Source: Sporocytophaga sp.
GTDB taxonomy: Bacteria; Bacteroidota; Bacteroidia; Cytophagales; Cytophagaceae
Length of the DNA stretch: 64,000 bases
Reading direction: 5' to 3'
NCBI RefSeq assembly: GCF_017745095.1
Contig: NZ_JAGHZZ010000009.1
Coordinates: forward strand, 186,001-250,000
Shown: one piece after another, positions 26,723-34,527 of the stretch
Position numbering within the stretch: the stretch's first letter is position 1
Layout of the letters: the number at the start of each line of letters is the position of its first letter
Notes under the pieces: generated by a model
What the model was told of the DNA's origin: nothing
What the model saw: only the letters and a program-made list of their open reading frames with translations
Database searches by the model: none
Position numbers and translations under genes: made by a program

Positions 26723-27196
26723 ATGCAAAATATTTCTAAACTGGATCCAATTGACAGGCAGATACTAGAGAAGCTGCAGGCGAATGCCAAAATTACCAAT
26801 TCTCAGCTTGCTCAGGAAATCGGACTTTCCCCTGCACCCACTTTGGAGAGGGTTAGAAAATTAGAGAATGCAGGACTGATTAAAAGTTATCATGCCCAGG
26901 TAGATACTGAAAAACTTGGACTTGGAGTAGGTATATTTATTCTCATTTCCCTTTCCAGCCATAAAAAAAATCAGATCAAATCTTTTGTTGATAAAATAAA
27001 TAAAATCCCTGAAGTTATTGAGTGCCATCATATTACTGGTTCGGGAGATTTTCTGTTAAAGGTATTGACCCATAATATATCCAGTTACCAGGAGTTGATT
27101 TTAGAAAAGCTTGTAGATATAGAAGAAATAGGGAATATGCAGTCAATGGTAATTCTCTCTACATACAAGGATTCTAAAGTAATGCCTATTCTTTAA
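26723..27196 (+). CDS. Lrp/AsnC family transcriptional regulator
   Basis: DNA-binding regulator of amino-acid or related metabolism. The N-terminal helix-turn-helix covers about 8-60 (LDPIDRQILEKLQANAKITNSQLAQEIGLSPAPTLERV in form) and the C-terminal RAM effector-binding domain covers about 70-150, including VIECHHITGSGDFLLKV. Length 157 is standard. It stands alone, with 160 bp upstream holding its own promoter and a strong terminator just after it. Its regulon cannot be deduced; the neighbouring polysaccharide genes are not an obvious target. Confidence 0.92.
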   Translation: MQNISKLDPIDRQILEKLQANAKITNSQLAQEIGLSPAPTLERVRKLENAGLIKSYHAQVDTEKLGLGVGIFILISLSSHKKNQIKSFVDKINKIPEVIECHHITGSGDFLLKVLTHNISSYQELILEKLVDIEEIGNMQSMVILSTYKDSKVMPIL

Positions 27197-27211
27197 ATGC
27201 TTGAAAATAAA

Positions 27212-27238
27212 AAACACGCATTGTGTGAATGCGTGTTT
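27212..27238. terminator. Bidirectional terminator between the lrp-like and TPR genes
   Basis: A perfect 11-bp stem, AAACACGCATT paired with AATGCGTGTTT, with a 5-nt loop. A-rich and T-rich flanks on both sides allow it to stop both convergent genes. Confidence 0.8.
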
Positions 27239-27245
27239 GTAAAAT

Positions 27246-28445
27246 TTATTTTTTCTTTTTGTCTTTCTTCTTTGGAGGGTCTAGATATTCTTTCGCTTCT
27301 TTATATAGAGGATCTTTCTTTTCAGCCCGTTTCATTAGTGTTTTATAATACCTCTTTGCGGTTTCATAGTCCTTTTCTTCATGAGCTATCTGTGCTAAAT
27401 TGGACAGCGAACTGAGATAGTAATAGGAGTCTGTAAGGTTTGTTTTCTCAGAAAAGACAAGCATCTTCTGAAAATAATCTTTAGCCTTTTTGTTATCTCT
27501 GTAGTTGTATTTGTTTATATATCCTAGAAAATAAGCAGCATATCTCCCAGCCCTTTCTTCATAGCCTGGATATTGTTGATCGAGCTTATCAAGAATTGAT
27601 TGTGACGCAACTTCGGCTTCATTTCGCTGGCCGTTTACGAAAGCCAGCATTGCATACATTCTTTGAAAATAAGGATTGTCAGGGAAAGTTGTTGACAGGT
27701 ACCTGGCAATAGGAAATGCTTTGGCATAGTTTTCTTCTTCCAGGTAATGTATTCTCATTAAGAAATACTGGGCCTCAATCCTTGTATAAAAAGCGTTGTA
27801 TGAAACTTCTTTGAGTTGCTTCATTCCTAGTTCTTTATTTCCGTCTGGGAAAAATGCCAGAATAGGGCGCAGTAGCGGATACTCTTCTTTAATCCATACT
27901 TCGTAGTAGTTGAAAAGTGCTTTACCGAATAAGAATTCGGCAGTAAGAGTATTGTTGTCAGAGTATTTGCTTAGGTAATAGAGAGCTTCTTTTCCTGCAA
28001 AAGCAGCTTTACTGTATTTTTTTCTTTCTCCATAAAGCCTGCCTTTAAACCCATAAGCACCGGATAGAAAGAAGGCAGCTTCGTAATTCTCTTCATTTTG
28101 TTCGAAAAGCTCTTTGGCAACTGTTATTGAAGAATCCATATATGCCTCAAATGTTGCATCATAACTTTCATTATCAATATTCGGCATTATTTTCCACCAG
28201 GTGCTTAATCCCATAAGAAAATAAGGCATAGGGTGCCAAGGCCATTTCTCTTTAAATTCCCTGAATTTTTTTTCAGCAAAATCAAACTTGAAATTGTACA
28301 TGGCATTCACTGCATCTGTTGCTTCAAGTTGCAGTACTTCGTCAGACAATAGCATATTTGAATTCTGCTTTGGCTGAGCTATGAGCCCAGTTCCCGTAAA
28401 GGAAATTATAAATAAAAAGAATAAAAGTGCTTTACGCATTATCAA
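27246..28445 (-). CDS. Exported tetratricopeptide-repeat protein
   Basis: A 399-residue protein with an N-terminal signal (KALLFFLFIISFTGTGLIAQ) and multiple helical repeats of TPR type across residues 40-390, for example EENYEAAFFLSGAYGFKGRLYGERKKYSKAAFAGKEAL and ETAKRYYKTLMKRAEKKDPLYKEAKEYL. The C terminus is a short Lys/Asp tail. TPR proteins of this kind serve as periplasmic scaffolds, but no specific partner is seen. It is monocistronic, facing the lrp-like gene across a shared terminator. No enzyme domain is visible; function unknown. Confidence 0.8.
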   Translation of the reverse strand: MIMRKALLFFLFIISFTGTGLIAQPKQNSNMLLSDEVLQLEATDAVNAMYNFKFDFAEKKFREFKEKWPWHPMPYFLMGLSTWWKIMPNIDNESYDATFEAYMDSSITVAKELFEQNEENYEAAFFLSGAYGFKGRLYGERKKYSKAAFAGKEALYYLSKYSDNNTLTAEFLFGKALFNYYEVWIKEEYPLLRPILAFFPDGNKELGMKQLKEVSYNAFYTRIEAQYFLMRIHYLEEENYAKAFPIARYLSTTFPDNPYFQRMYAMLAFVNGQRNEAEVASQSILDKLDQQYPGYEERAGRYAAYFLGYINKYNYRDNKKAKDYFQKMLVFSEKTNLTDSYYYLSSLSNLAQIAHEEKDYETAKRYYKTLMKRAEKKDPLYKEAKEYLDPPKKKDKKKK

Positions 28446-28592
28446 AAGGTCCCTTCAAATATTTTACAAAATGACTTATAAGGATTTAACCAATCCCTCA
28501 TTTAAACGAGGAAGGCATGCAATTTAACGCTTTAAATTATGAATATTTTTACTGAAACAATAACTATTCATCAAACGTGCCATTTTTTGGTA

Positions 28593-28601
28593 TATATTTA
28601 G
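28593..28601 (+). promoter_or_regulatory. Possible -7 element for the M42-type peptidase gene
   Basis: TATATTTAG resembles the bacteroidete TAnnTTTG element and lies about 20 bp before the start codon. No TTTG sits at the expected -33 position, so support is weak. Confidence 0.3.
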
Positions 28602-28619
28602 ACTCATTCAATTCTTTTT

Positions 28620-29537
28620 ATGGATTTTAATTTACTTAAAGAACTATGCGCTGTTCATGCACCCTCTGGAAATGAGATTGCAATGAAGGAATTTCTTATC
28701 AAATATATCAAGTCTAATCAGAACAGCTGGAAAGTTAAACCTTTGATTATAGAAGGAAATGAGTTTCAGGATAGTTTTTTATTAGTCTTTGGAAAACCCG
28801 TTGCAGCTGTATTTGCGCATATGGATTCAATAGGCTTTACTGTGAGGTATGGTCATCAACTTGTTCCTATTGGTGGTCCGGAACAGAAATCAGGATATAA
28901 ACTTAGGGGCAGTGACAGTCACGGAGAGATTCTTTGCGAAATGGAAGTAAGTAAAGAGGAAGAAATAACCTATAAATTTTCGCGACAGATAGAACGAGGC
29001 ACTGAGCTAGTATTTGATTGTAATTTCAGAGAGGATCAACACTATGTTCAATCATGCTATCTGGACAACAGGCTTGGTGTTTTCAATGCCTTGAAGCTCG
29101 CAGAAACGCTTGAAAATGGTATAATAGCATTTTCATGCTGGGAAGAACATGGAGGAGGATCTGTCTCAGTACTTGCGAAATATATTTACGAAAACTACAA
29201 AGTTCGTCAGGCACTGATTTCTGATATTACCTGGATTACAGAAGGTGTGAGGCATGGACTGGGTGTAGTTATTTCCATGCGTGACAGAAGTATTCCCCGA
29301 AGGAGTTTTTTAAATAAGATAATAAATCTGGCTAAAACATCCGGAATACCATTTCAGCTGGAAGTGGAAGCATACGGAGGAAGTGATGGAAAAGAATTGC
29401 AGGTATCGCCATACCCTTTCGATTGGGTATTCATCGGTGCTGCAGAAGATAATGTCCATTCACCGGATGAAAAGGTTCATAAAGAGGACATCACCTCTAT
29501 GATTGAAATGTATAAATTTTTAATGGGAAATCTCTAA
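28620..29537 (+). CDS. M42-type metallo-aminopeptidase
   Basis: Predicted cytosolic di-metal aminopeptidase. The metal and catalytic residues of the M42 family can be followed: His67 and Asp69 in AHMDSIGF, the bridging Asp149 in YLDNRLG, the general base and metal ligand Glu175/Glu176 in CWEEHGG, Asp202 in SDITW, and His280 in NVHSPDE. A PDZ-like insert domain lies between about 75 and 140. At 305 residues it is somewhat shorter than typical M42 enzymes (340-360). GGSDGKELQVS is also a family segment. It appears to be its own unit. Confidence 0.85.
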   Translation: MDFNLLKELCAVHAPSGNEIAMKEFLIKYIKSNQNSWKVKPLIIEGNEFQDSFLLVFGKPVAAVFAHMDSIGFTVRYGHQLVPIGGPEQKSGYKLRGSDSHGEILCEMEVSKEEEITYKFSRQIERGTELVFDCNFREDQHYVQSCYLDNRLGVFNALKLAETLENGIIAFSCWEEHGGGSVSVLAKYIYENYKVRQALISDITWITEGVRHGLGVVISMRDRSIPRRSFLNKIINLAKTSGIPFQLEVEAYGGSDGKELQVSPYPFDWVFIGAAEDNVHSPDEKVHKEDITSMIEMYKFLMGNL

Positions 29538-29597
29538 ACTACCGGGAAAGGTTTCCTTATGTATCATTTATCACTAAATGGCGTGTGGAAATTTTTG

Positions 29598-29606
29598 TAC
29601 CTTTAG
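29598..29606 (+). promoter_or_regulatory. Possible -7 element for hpt
   Basis: TACCTTTAG, near the bacteroidete TAnnTTTG consensus, stands 42 bp before the hpt start codon inside the 110-bp gap after the peptidase gene. The -33 element is not evident. Confidence 0.33.
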
Positions 29607-29647
29607 GATAATTGAGATTTTAAAGTTATAGCTTTTGGCCAGGGCCA

Positions 29648-30175
29648 ATGAAAATATTAGATAAGGAATTTGAAATTTTTATCCCTAAGGAAAAAATTCA
29701 ACAGAGAATTCATGAATTGGCAAACGACCTTTCATACAAATTGGAAGGAAAAGACCCTCTTTTTGTTGCCATTTTAAACGGAGCATTTATGTTCGCTTCA
29801 GATTTGTTCAAGGAAATTTCCATTCCTGCCAGAATAACTTTTATAAAAACTGCCTCCTATGCAGGTACGGAAACTACAGGAAGTGTACAAAAGCTGATCG
29901 GTCTTAAGGAAAATATCAAAGGTCAGCATTTGGTCCTCGTAGATGATATTTTTGATACTGGCCTGACAATGCAGGCTGTTTGTGAAGAAATGAGGAAACA
30001 AAATCCTGCTTCTATTTCAATTTTAACTTTACTTGACAAGGTATCTAAACATAAAACGGATTTAAAGATTGATTTTAAAGGATTCGAGATTCCTGATAAA
30101 TTTGTATTGGGTTACGGCCTGGATTACAATGGCTATGGAAGAAATTTAAAGGATATTTATGCTTTAGCCGACTGA
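29648..30175 (+). CDS. hpt: Hypoxanthine phosphoribosyltransferase
   Basis: Purine salvage enzyme making IMP (and GMP) from hypoxanthine or guanine with PRPP. The PRPP loop is VLVDDIFDTGLT at 96-107; the flexible-loop region SYAGTETTGSV (70-80) and the base-binding segment FVLGYGLDYNGYGRNL near the C terminus match HPRT. Length 175 is standard. It begins the conserved bacteroidete order hpt-adk-obg, with adk starting 49 bp later. Assignment is firm. Confidence 0.95.
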   Translation: MKILDKEFEIFIPKEKIQQRIHELANDLSYKLEGKDPLFVAILNGAFMFASDLFKEISIPARITFIKTASYAGTETTGSVQKLIGLKENIKGQHLVLVDDIFDTGLTMQAVCEEMRKQNPASISILTLLDKVSKHKTDLKIDFKGFEIPDKFVLGYGLDYNGYGRNLKDIYALAD

Positions 30176-30224
30176 ATAAAGATTTAAATCATTAATTTTA
30201 GCCCCTCAAAAAGAAAACGAAACT

Positions 30225-30803
30225 ATGTTGAACATCATTCTATTTGGACCTCCTTACGCAGGTAAAGGCACTCAAAGCCAGAATATCATTGAAAAGTATG
30301 GTTTGATTCATCTTTCTACAGGCGATTTGTTAAGAGCAGAAATGAAAGAAGGTACTGAATTAGGTAAAAGCGCTCAGAAACTTATTAATGATGGTTTGCT
30401 TGTTCCTGATGAGGTAGTTATCGGGATGATCAACAACAAAATAAAAAGCAACAAATCGGCAAAAGGCTTCATTTTCGACGGATTTCCAAGAACTGTTCCT
30501 CAGGCTGGCGCTCTAGACCACCTTTGTGTTGAAAATGGAATCACGATTGATGCTGTGATCGGACTTACTGTTGAAAAAGATGAGCTTACCAAAAGAGCTG
30601 TGCTCAGAGGCCAGACATCTAACAGGGCTGATGATAAAGATCCAGTAGTAATCAGCAAAAGAATCGTTGTTTATCAAGAAGAAACAGCTCCAGTTGCAGA
30701 TTATTACCGCAAAAAAGGTATTTACAAAGAGGTAGATGGAATGAATTCTATTGAACAAGTGTTCAAAGATATTTCCAAGATATTGGATTTGGTAAAACAG
30801 TAA
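30225..30803 (+). CDS. adk: Adenylate kinase
   Basis: Phosphoryl transfer between ATP and AMP. The N terminus LNIILFGPPYAGKGTQSQ contains the P-loop, the AMP-binding region STGDLLRAEM follows, and DGFPRTVPQAGAL is the core signature. The LID is the short form (RGQTSNRADDKD), giving 192 residues. An oddity is the P-loop GPPYAGKGT (8-16): a Tyr replaces the second Gly of the usual GPPGAGKGT. It lies between hpt and obg in a housekeeping operon. Confidence 0.96.
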   Translation: MLNIILFGPPYAGKGTQSQNIIEKYGLIHLSTGDLLRAEMKEGTELGKSAQKLINDGLLVPDEVVIGMINNKIKSNKSAKGFIFDGFPRTVPQAGALDHLCVENGITIDAVIGLTVEKDELTKRAVLRGQTSNRADDKDPVVISKRIVVYQEETAPVADYYRKKGIYKEVDGMNSIEQVFKDISKILDLVKQ

Positions 30804-30806
30804 TTA

Positions 30807-30825
30807 AAAGAGGAATTTCCTCTTT
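30807..30825. terminator. Weak hairpin between adk and obg
   Basis: A 7-bp stem AAAGAGG / CCTCTTT with a 5-nt loop follows the adk stop codon by 3 bp. The T-run after it is short and broken, so it may attenuate rather than end transcription into obg. Confidence 0.4.
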
Positions 30826-30851
30826 ACTTTATATTCTTAAAGCTATTTCAT

Positions 30852-31841
30852 TTGGCTTCTTCAAATTTTATTGATTACGTAAAAATCTGCTGCAGATCGG
30901 GGGCAGGTGGTGCTGGTGCTGTTCATTTCAGACATGAAAAATATGTTGAGATGGGTGGGCCAGATGGTGGAAACGGCGGCCATGGAGGTCACATTATCCT
31001 TAGGGGAAATGCTCAGCTTTGGACATTACTCCATCTAAAATACAGAAAACATGTCATTGCAGAGCCTGGTCAGAAGGGTGAAGGCGGAAGACGCACTGGT
31101 GCAAGTGGGGAAGATATCATACTTGACGTTCCTCTTGGTACAGTCGCCAGAGATGCTGAAACCGATGAATTCATGGTGGAAATCAGCGAGGATGGCCAGG
31201 AAGTAATACTCGTTCCGGGCGGAAGAGGAGGATTGGGCAATGAACATTTCAAAACGCCGACTAATCAGGCACCGAGAACAGCACAGCCTGGTGAACCAAG
31301 TATTGAACAATGGGTGATTCTTGAGCTAAAACTCCTGGCAGACGTTGGCCTTGTCGGTTTTCCTAATGCTGGAAAATCTACACTTTTGTCAAAAGTTTCT
31401 GCTGCTAAACCGGAAATCGCAGATTATCCTTTCACTACATTGACTCCCAATCTTGGAGTGGTAAGCTATAGAGATGACAAGTCATTTGTTATGGCAGACA
31501 TACCAGGAATTATCGAAGGTGCGTCCGAAGGGAAAGGTCTGGGACTGCGTTTTTTAAGACACATTGAAAGAAATTCTATTTTACTTTTTCTTGTTCCTTC
31601 AGATAGTAAGGACATAAAAGCAGATTACAATATTCTTTTGAACGAATTGAAAGAATTTAACCCGGAATTACTTGATAAAAAAAGGATTTTGGGAATTTCC
31701 AAAACGGATCTGCTTGATGAGGAACTCCAAAATCTGATAGAAAAGGAGCTTCCTGATGTTCCTTTCGTCATGTTTTCATCCTACACAGGCTTTGGTCTGA
31801 TGCAGTTGAAGGACCTGATATGGCGTACATTAAATGATTAA
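30852..31841 (+). CDS. obg: GTPase Obg
   Basis: Essential GTPase of ribosome assembly and stress control. The start is TTG, chosen because it gives the conserved Obg start NFIDYVKI. The glycine-rich Obg fold covers 1-158, and the G domain has G1 GFPNAGKST (169-177), G3 [17 protein letters not shown] and a G4 reading SKTD in place of the common NKxD. The 329-residue form lacks the C-terminal OCT extension of some Gram-positive enzymes. It follows adk in the conserved hpt-adk-obg order. Confidence 0.96.
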   Translation: MASSNFIDYVKICCRSGAGGAGAVHFRHEKYVEMGGPDGGNGGHGGHIILRGNAQLWTLLHLKYRKHVIAEPGQKGEGGRRTGASGEDIILDVPLGTVARDAETDEFMVEISEDGQEVILVPGGRGGLGNEHFKTPTNQAPRTAQPGEPSIEQWVILELKLLADVGLVGFPNAGKSTLLSKVSAAKPEIADYPFTTLTPNLGVVSYRDDKSFVMADIPGIIEGASEGKGLGLRFLRHIERNSILLFLVPSDSKDIKADYNILLNELKEFNPELLDKKRILGISKTDLLDEELQNLIEKELPDVPFVMFSSYTGFGLMQLKDLIWRTLND

Positions 31842-31866
31842 TGTCATCTTGTCAGTGAAAATTCTT

Positions 31867-31897
31867 TTGGCAAAATAATTGAATCTTCACTTGCCAA
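31867..31897. promoter_or_regulatory. Inverted repeat upstream of grpE
   Basis: TTGGCAA and TTGCCAA form a 7-bp perfect inverted repeat with a 17-nt spacer, in the gap between obg and grpE. It is not the CIRCE element (TTAGCACTC-N9-GAGTGCTAA). It could be an operator or a weak hairpin; nothing else supports a function. Confidence 0.3.
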
Positions 31898-31963
31898 GTC
31901 ATATTTGTCATTTTTCCATAGAGGGAAATATAGTTTATAATAGAAAACCTAGCGATATAAGTA

Positions 31964-32527
31964 ATGATACCGGAAGAAAAGAACGAACAAAAAGATTTTC
32001 AAGCAGAAAATGCGGATCAGGAGACTGTAACTTCAGAAGGAAAAGAAAATACTGAAGGAACTTCTCAGGGGGCAAATGAGGTTGAAAACTTGAAAAAGGA
32101 AAACGAGGAATTGAAAGATAAATACTTGAGACTATATTCCGAGTTTGACAATTTCAGAAGAAGAACCTCAAAAGAACGTGTTGAGCTTTTGAAAACTGCG
32201 GGGGAGGATGTTCTTGTAAGCTTACTACCTATATTGGATGATTTTGAAAGAGCATCTGTGTCAATGGAAAAAGCTACTGAAGTTTCTGCGATCAAAGAAG
32301 GAGTTTCCCTTATTCATAATAAAATATATAAAACCCTTGAGCAAAAAGGTCTTAAAGTAATGGAAGATCAAAGGGGAAAAGAGTTTAATAGTGAAATTCA
32401 TGAAGCTATTACTCAGATTCCCGCTCCCACACCTGACCTTAAGGGCAAAATTGTTGACGTTGTAGAAAACGGATATTATCTAAATGAAAAGGTGATTCGT
32501 TTTGCAAAAGTTGTTATCGGAGCATAA
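31964..32527 (+). CDS. grpE: Nucleotide exchange factor GrpE
   Basis: Releases ADP from DnaK during the chaperone cycle. The 187 residues have a Glu/Lys-rich, disordered N terminus (1-40), a long coiled coil with the LKDKYLRLYSEFDNFRRRTSKER signature region (about 50-75), and the C-terminal beta domain ending in YYLNEKVIRFAKVVIG, the classical GrpE tail. It precedes dnaJ by 3 bp, forming a two-gene heat-shock unit; dnaK is elsewhere. Confidence 0.96.
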   Translation: MIPEEKNEQKDFQAENADQETVTSEGKENTEGTSQGANEVENLKKENEELKDKYLRLYSEFDNFRRRTSKERVELLKTAGEDVLVSLLPILDDFERASVSMEKATEVSAIKEGVSLIHNKIYKTLEQKGLKVMEDQRGKEFNSEIHEAITQIPAPTPDLKGKIVDVVENGYYLNEKVIRFAKVVIGA

Positions 32528-32530
32528 AAA

Positions 32531-33673
32531 ATGGCTAAAAGAGATTACTACGAAATTCTTGGTGTTTCTAAATCTTCAAGTGCTGAAGAGATAAAGAAGG
32601 CTTACAGAAAAATCGCAATTAAGTACCATCCTGACAAAAATCCTGATGATCCTTCCGCTGAAGAAAAATTCAAGGAAGCTGCAGAAGCATATGAGGTATT
32701 AAGCAGCCCTGAGAAAAAGCAAAGGTATGACCAGTTTGGTCATCAGGGAGTTGGCGGCGGCTTTGGCGGTGGCGGTGGCATGAATATGGACGATATCTTC
32801 TCTCAATTCGGAGATATTTTCGGGGGCGGAAGTCCTTTCGAAAGTTTCTTCGGCGGAGGCGGTGGTAGAGGTGGACGTGCGCAGCGTAGAGGAAGTAATC
32901 TCAGAATAAAGCTTAAGCTTACCCTTCAGGAAATTGCACAGGGTGCCGAAAAGAAAATAAAAGTAAAGCGCTACGTAGCTTGTGATGATTGTGGCGGAAA
33001 TGGATCCAAAAATGGCGCGGCACTGCAGAATTGCCCTGTTTGTCAAGGAACAGGCCAGACGAGAAAGGTAGTAAATACCATGCTCGGGCAAATGGTGAGT
33101 ACGTCGACCTGTCATGCTTGTCATGGAGAAGGAACAACGATCTCTCAAAAATGTCCGACATGCGAAGGGGAAGGAAGAGTGCTGAAGGAAGAAGTGATCA
33201 ACATAAAAGTACCGGCAGGTGTTGCAGAAGGAATGCAATTAAGCATGTCAGGAAAAGGGAATGCTCCAAATCGTGGAGGAATACCTGGTGATCTACTTAT
33301 ATTGATTGAAGAGGTTGAAGACGAGCTACTGAAGAGGGACGGGCAAAATATTATTTATGAGTTGTATATCAGCTTCATAGATGCTGTTTTGGGAACGTCG
33401 ATAGAAGTGCCGACAATTGAAGGTAAAGTGAAGATTAAAATAGATGCGGGAACACAGAGCGGTAAGATATTAAGATTGAAAGAAAAAGGATTACGCGAAG
33501 TGAACGGATATTCTAAAGGAGATCAGCTTATTTATGTAAATGTCTGGACACCACAGACTTTATCTAAAGAAGAAAAAAATATCCTAACATCTCTAAAAGA
33601 TTCAGAAAGCTTCAAGCCTAATCCTGGCAAGCATGATAAAGGGTTCTTTGAGAAAATGAAAGAGTTTTTTTAG
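32531..33673 (+). CDS. dnaJ: Chaperone protein DnaJ
   Basis: Class I Hsp40 that stimulates DnaK ATPase and binds unfolded proteins. The J domain occupies 1-70, with HPD at 33-35. A Gly/Phe-rich linker (about 72-125, many GGG runs) follows, then four CxxCxGxG zinc repeats ([32 protein letters not shown]), and the two substrate-binding beta domains with dimerisation tail. Length 380 is standard. It is co-transcribed with grpE and followed by a strong terminator. Confidence 0.97.
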   Translation: MAKRDYYEILGVSKSSSAEEIKKAYRKIAIKYHPDKNPDDPSAEEKFKEAAEAYEVLSSPEKKQRYDQFGHQGVGGGFGGGGGMNMDDIFSQFGDIFGGGSPFESFFGGGGGRGGRAQRRGSNLRIKLKLTLQEIAQGAEKKIKVKRYVACDDCGGNGSKNGAALQNCPVCQGTGQTRKVVNTMLGQMVSTSTCHACHGEGTTISQKCPTCEGEGRVLKEEVINIKVPAGVAEGMQLSMSGKGNAPNRGGIPGDLLILIEEVEDELLKRDGQNIIYELYISFIDAVLGTSIEVPTIEGKVKIKIDAGTQSGKILRLKEKGLREVNGYSKGDQLIYVNVWTPQTLSKEEKNILTSLKDSESFKPNPGKHDKGFFEKMKEFF

Positions 33674-33706
33674 AAGCTAAAAGCGGAAAGCTGAATGCAT
33701 AAAGTT

Positions 33707-33749
33707 AAAAAGGTTGAAATTGTCCAAATGGTCAAGTTCAACCTTTTTT
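33707..33749 (+). terminator. Terminator after dnaJ
   Basis: A 12-bp stem, AAAAAGGTTGAA with TTCAACCTTTTT, with a smaller inner palindrome in the loop (TTGTCCA and TGGTCAA), ends in a T-run. It can also serve the convergent msrB gene. Confidence 0.8.
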
Positions 33750-33796
33750 GTTTATTAAGTCAGAAGTAATGGCTCTTTTCTTTAAGCTTTCAGCCT

Positions 33797-34288
33797 TTAG
33801 CTTTTCGCATTTTTCTTCCTCTTTACAAAATCCAAAGAAGCAGAGTTCATACAATACCTCAAACCTGTTGGTTTCGGTCCATCATCAAATACATGTCCGA
33901 GGTGAGCATCACAGCGGTTGCATCTGACTTCTACTCTATCACCATCTTCCAGATATTTTACATGGGTTTTGTCAATTGGTTGCCAGAAACTTGGCCATCC
34001 AGTTCCTGAATCAAATTTTTGGTATGAGCTAAAAAGGCTATTTCCGCAACAGATACATTTGTAAATACCTTTTTCTTTATTTTTATCATACTTATTATTA
34101 AATGGTGGTTCTGTACCTTGTTCACGTGTAACAGTGTACTGTTCAGGTGTTAACTGTCTTTTCCATTCCTCATTTGACTTCGTAACGGTATCTATTTGAT
34201 TGAAATTCTGGAACTTCGGAAATTGACCTGTGTGAGAGCATGCGGTAAATAGACGAAGTACGATGGTTACCAAAACAAGGTTTTTCAT
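33797..34288 (-). CDS. msrB: Peptide methionine-R-sulfoxide reductase, lipoprotein form
   Basis: Reduces methionine-R-sulfoxide in oxidised proteins. The catalytic Cys lies in the family motif [13 protein letters not shown] near the C terminus, and the two CxxC zinc pairs are in KCICCG and [18 protein letters not shown] is a further MsrB landmark. The N terminus is a short signal with a lipobox-like LFTACS (Cys17), so the enzyme is probably anchored in the periplasm or outer membrane and repairs envelope proteins. Length 163 includes about 50 extra N-terminal residues compared with cytosolic MsrB. Confidence 0.94.
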   Translation of the reverse strand: MKNLVLVTIVLRLFTACSHTGQFPKFQNFNQIDTVTKSNEEWKRQLTPEQYTVTREQGTEPPFNNKYDKNKEKGIYKCICCGNSLFSSYQKFDSGTGWPSFWQPIDKTHVKYLEDGDRVEVRCNRCDAHLGHVFDDGPKPTGLRYCMNSASLDFVKRKKNAKS

Positions 34289-34437
34289 ATTAATAGAGCG
34301 ATCTGTGCAAGATCAACCACCCATAAATGCTTAGGTTTGAATTGTGAACGAGAATAAAAAAGCCGATGATTTTAACAAAAGCATGTCTTTTTTGGTTTGG
34401 TCCGTCTAAAATAGTAGAACTTTCCAATAAAAATTTG

Positions 34438-34445
34438 TATATTTC
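34438..34445 (+). promoter_or_regulatory. Possible -7 element for the giant surface-protein gene
   Basis: TATATTTC, similar to TAnnTTTG, stands 82 bp upstream of the start codon in the 239-bp gap after msrB. No convincing -33 element is present. Confidence 0.28.
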
Positions 34446-34527
34446 TGACTGGTATAAATGATTAAATAAGAATAGTCATATTTTACAACTAAAAAATCCC
34501 ATTTGAATTAACTTTAACCTATCTAAT

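Noticed and set aside
26723-27196. Lrp/AsnC gene as local regulator of the polysaccharide locus
   Set aside because: It is separated by 160 bp from that locus, has its own terminator, and no binding-site pattern was found near the glycan promoters.
31867-31882. Sigma-54-like element upstream of grpE (TTGGCA with GG-N10-GA)
   Set aside because: The invariant GC of the -12 element is missing, and no enhancer-binding regulator is nearby.
32699-33291. Long frames on both strands overlapping dnaJ
   Set aside because: DnaJ has every expected domain in its own frame; the others are shadows of the Gly- and Cys-rich coding sequence.
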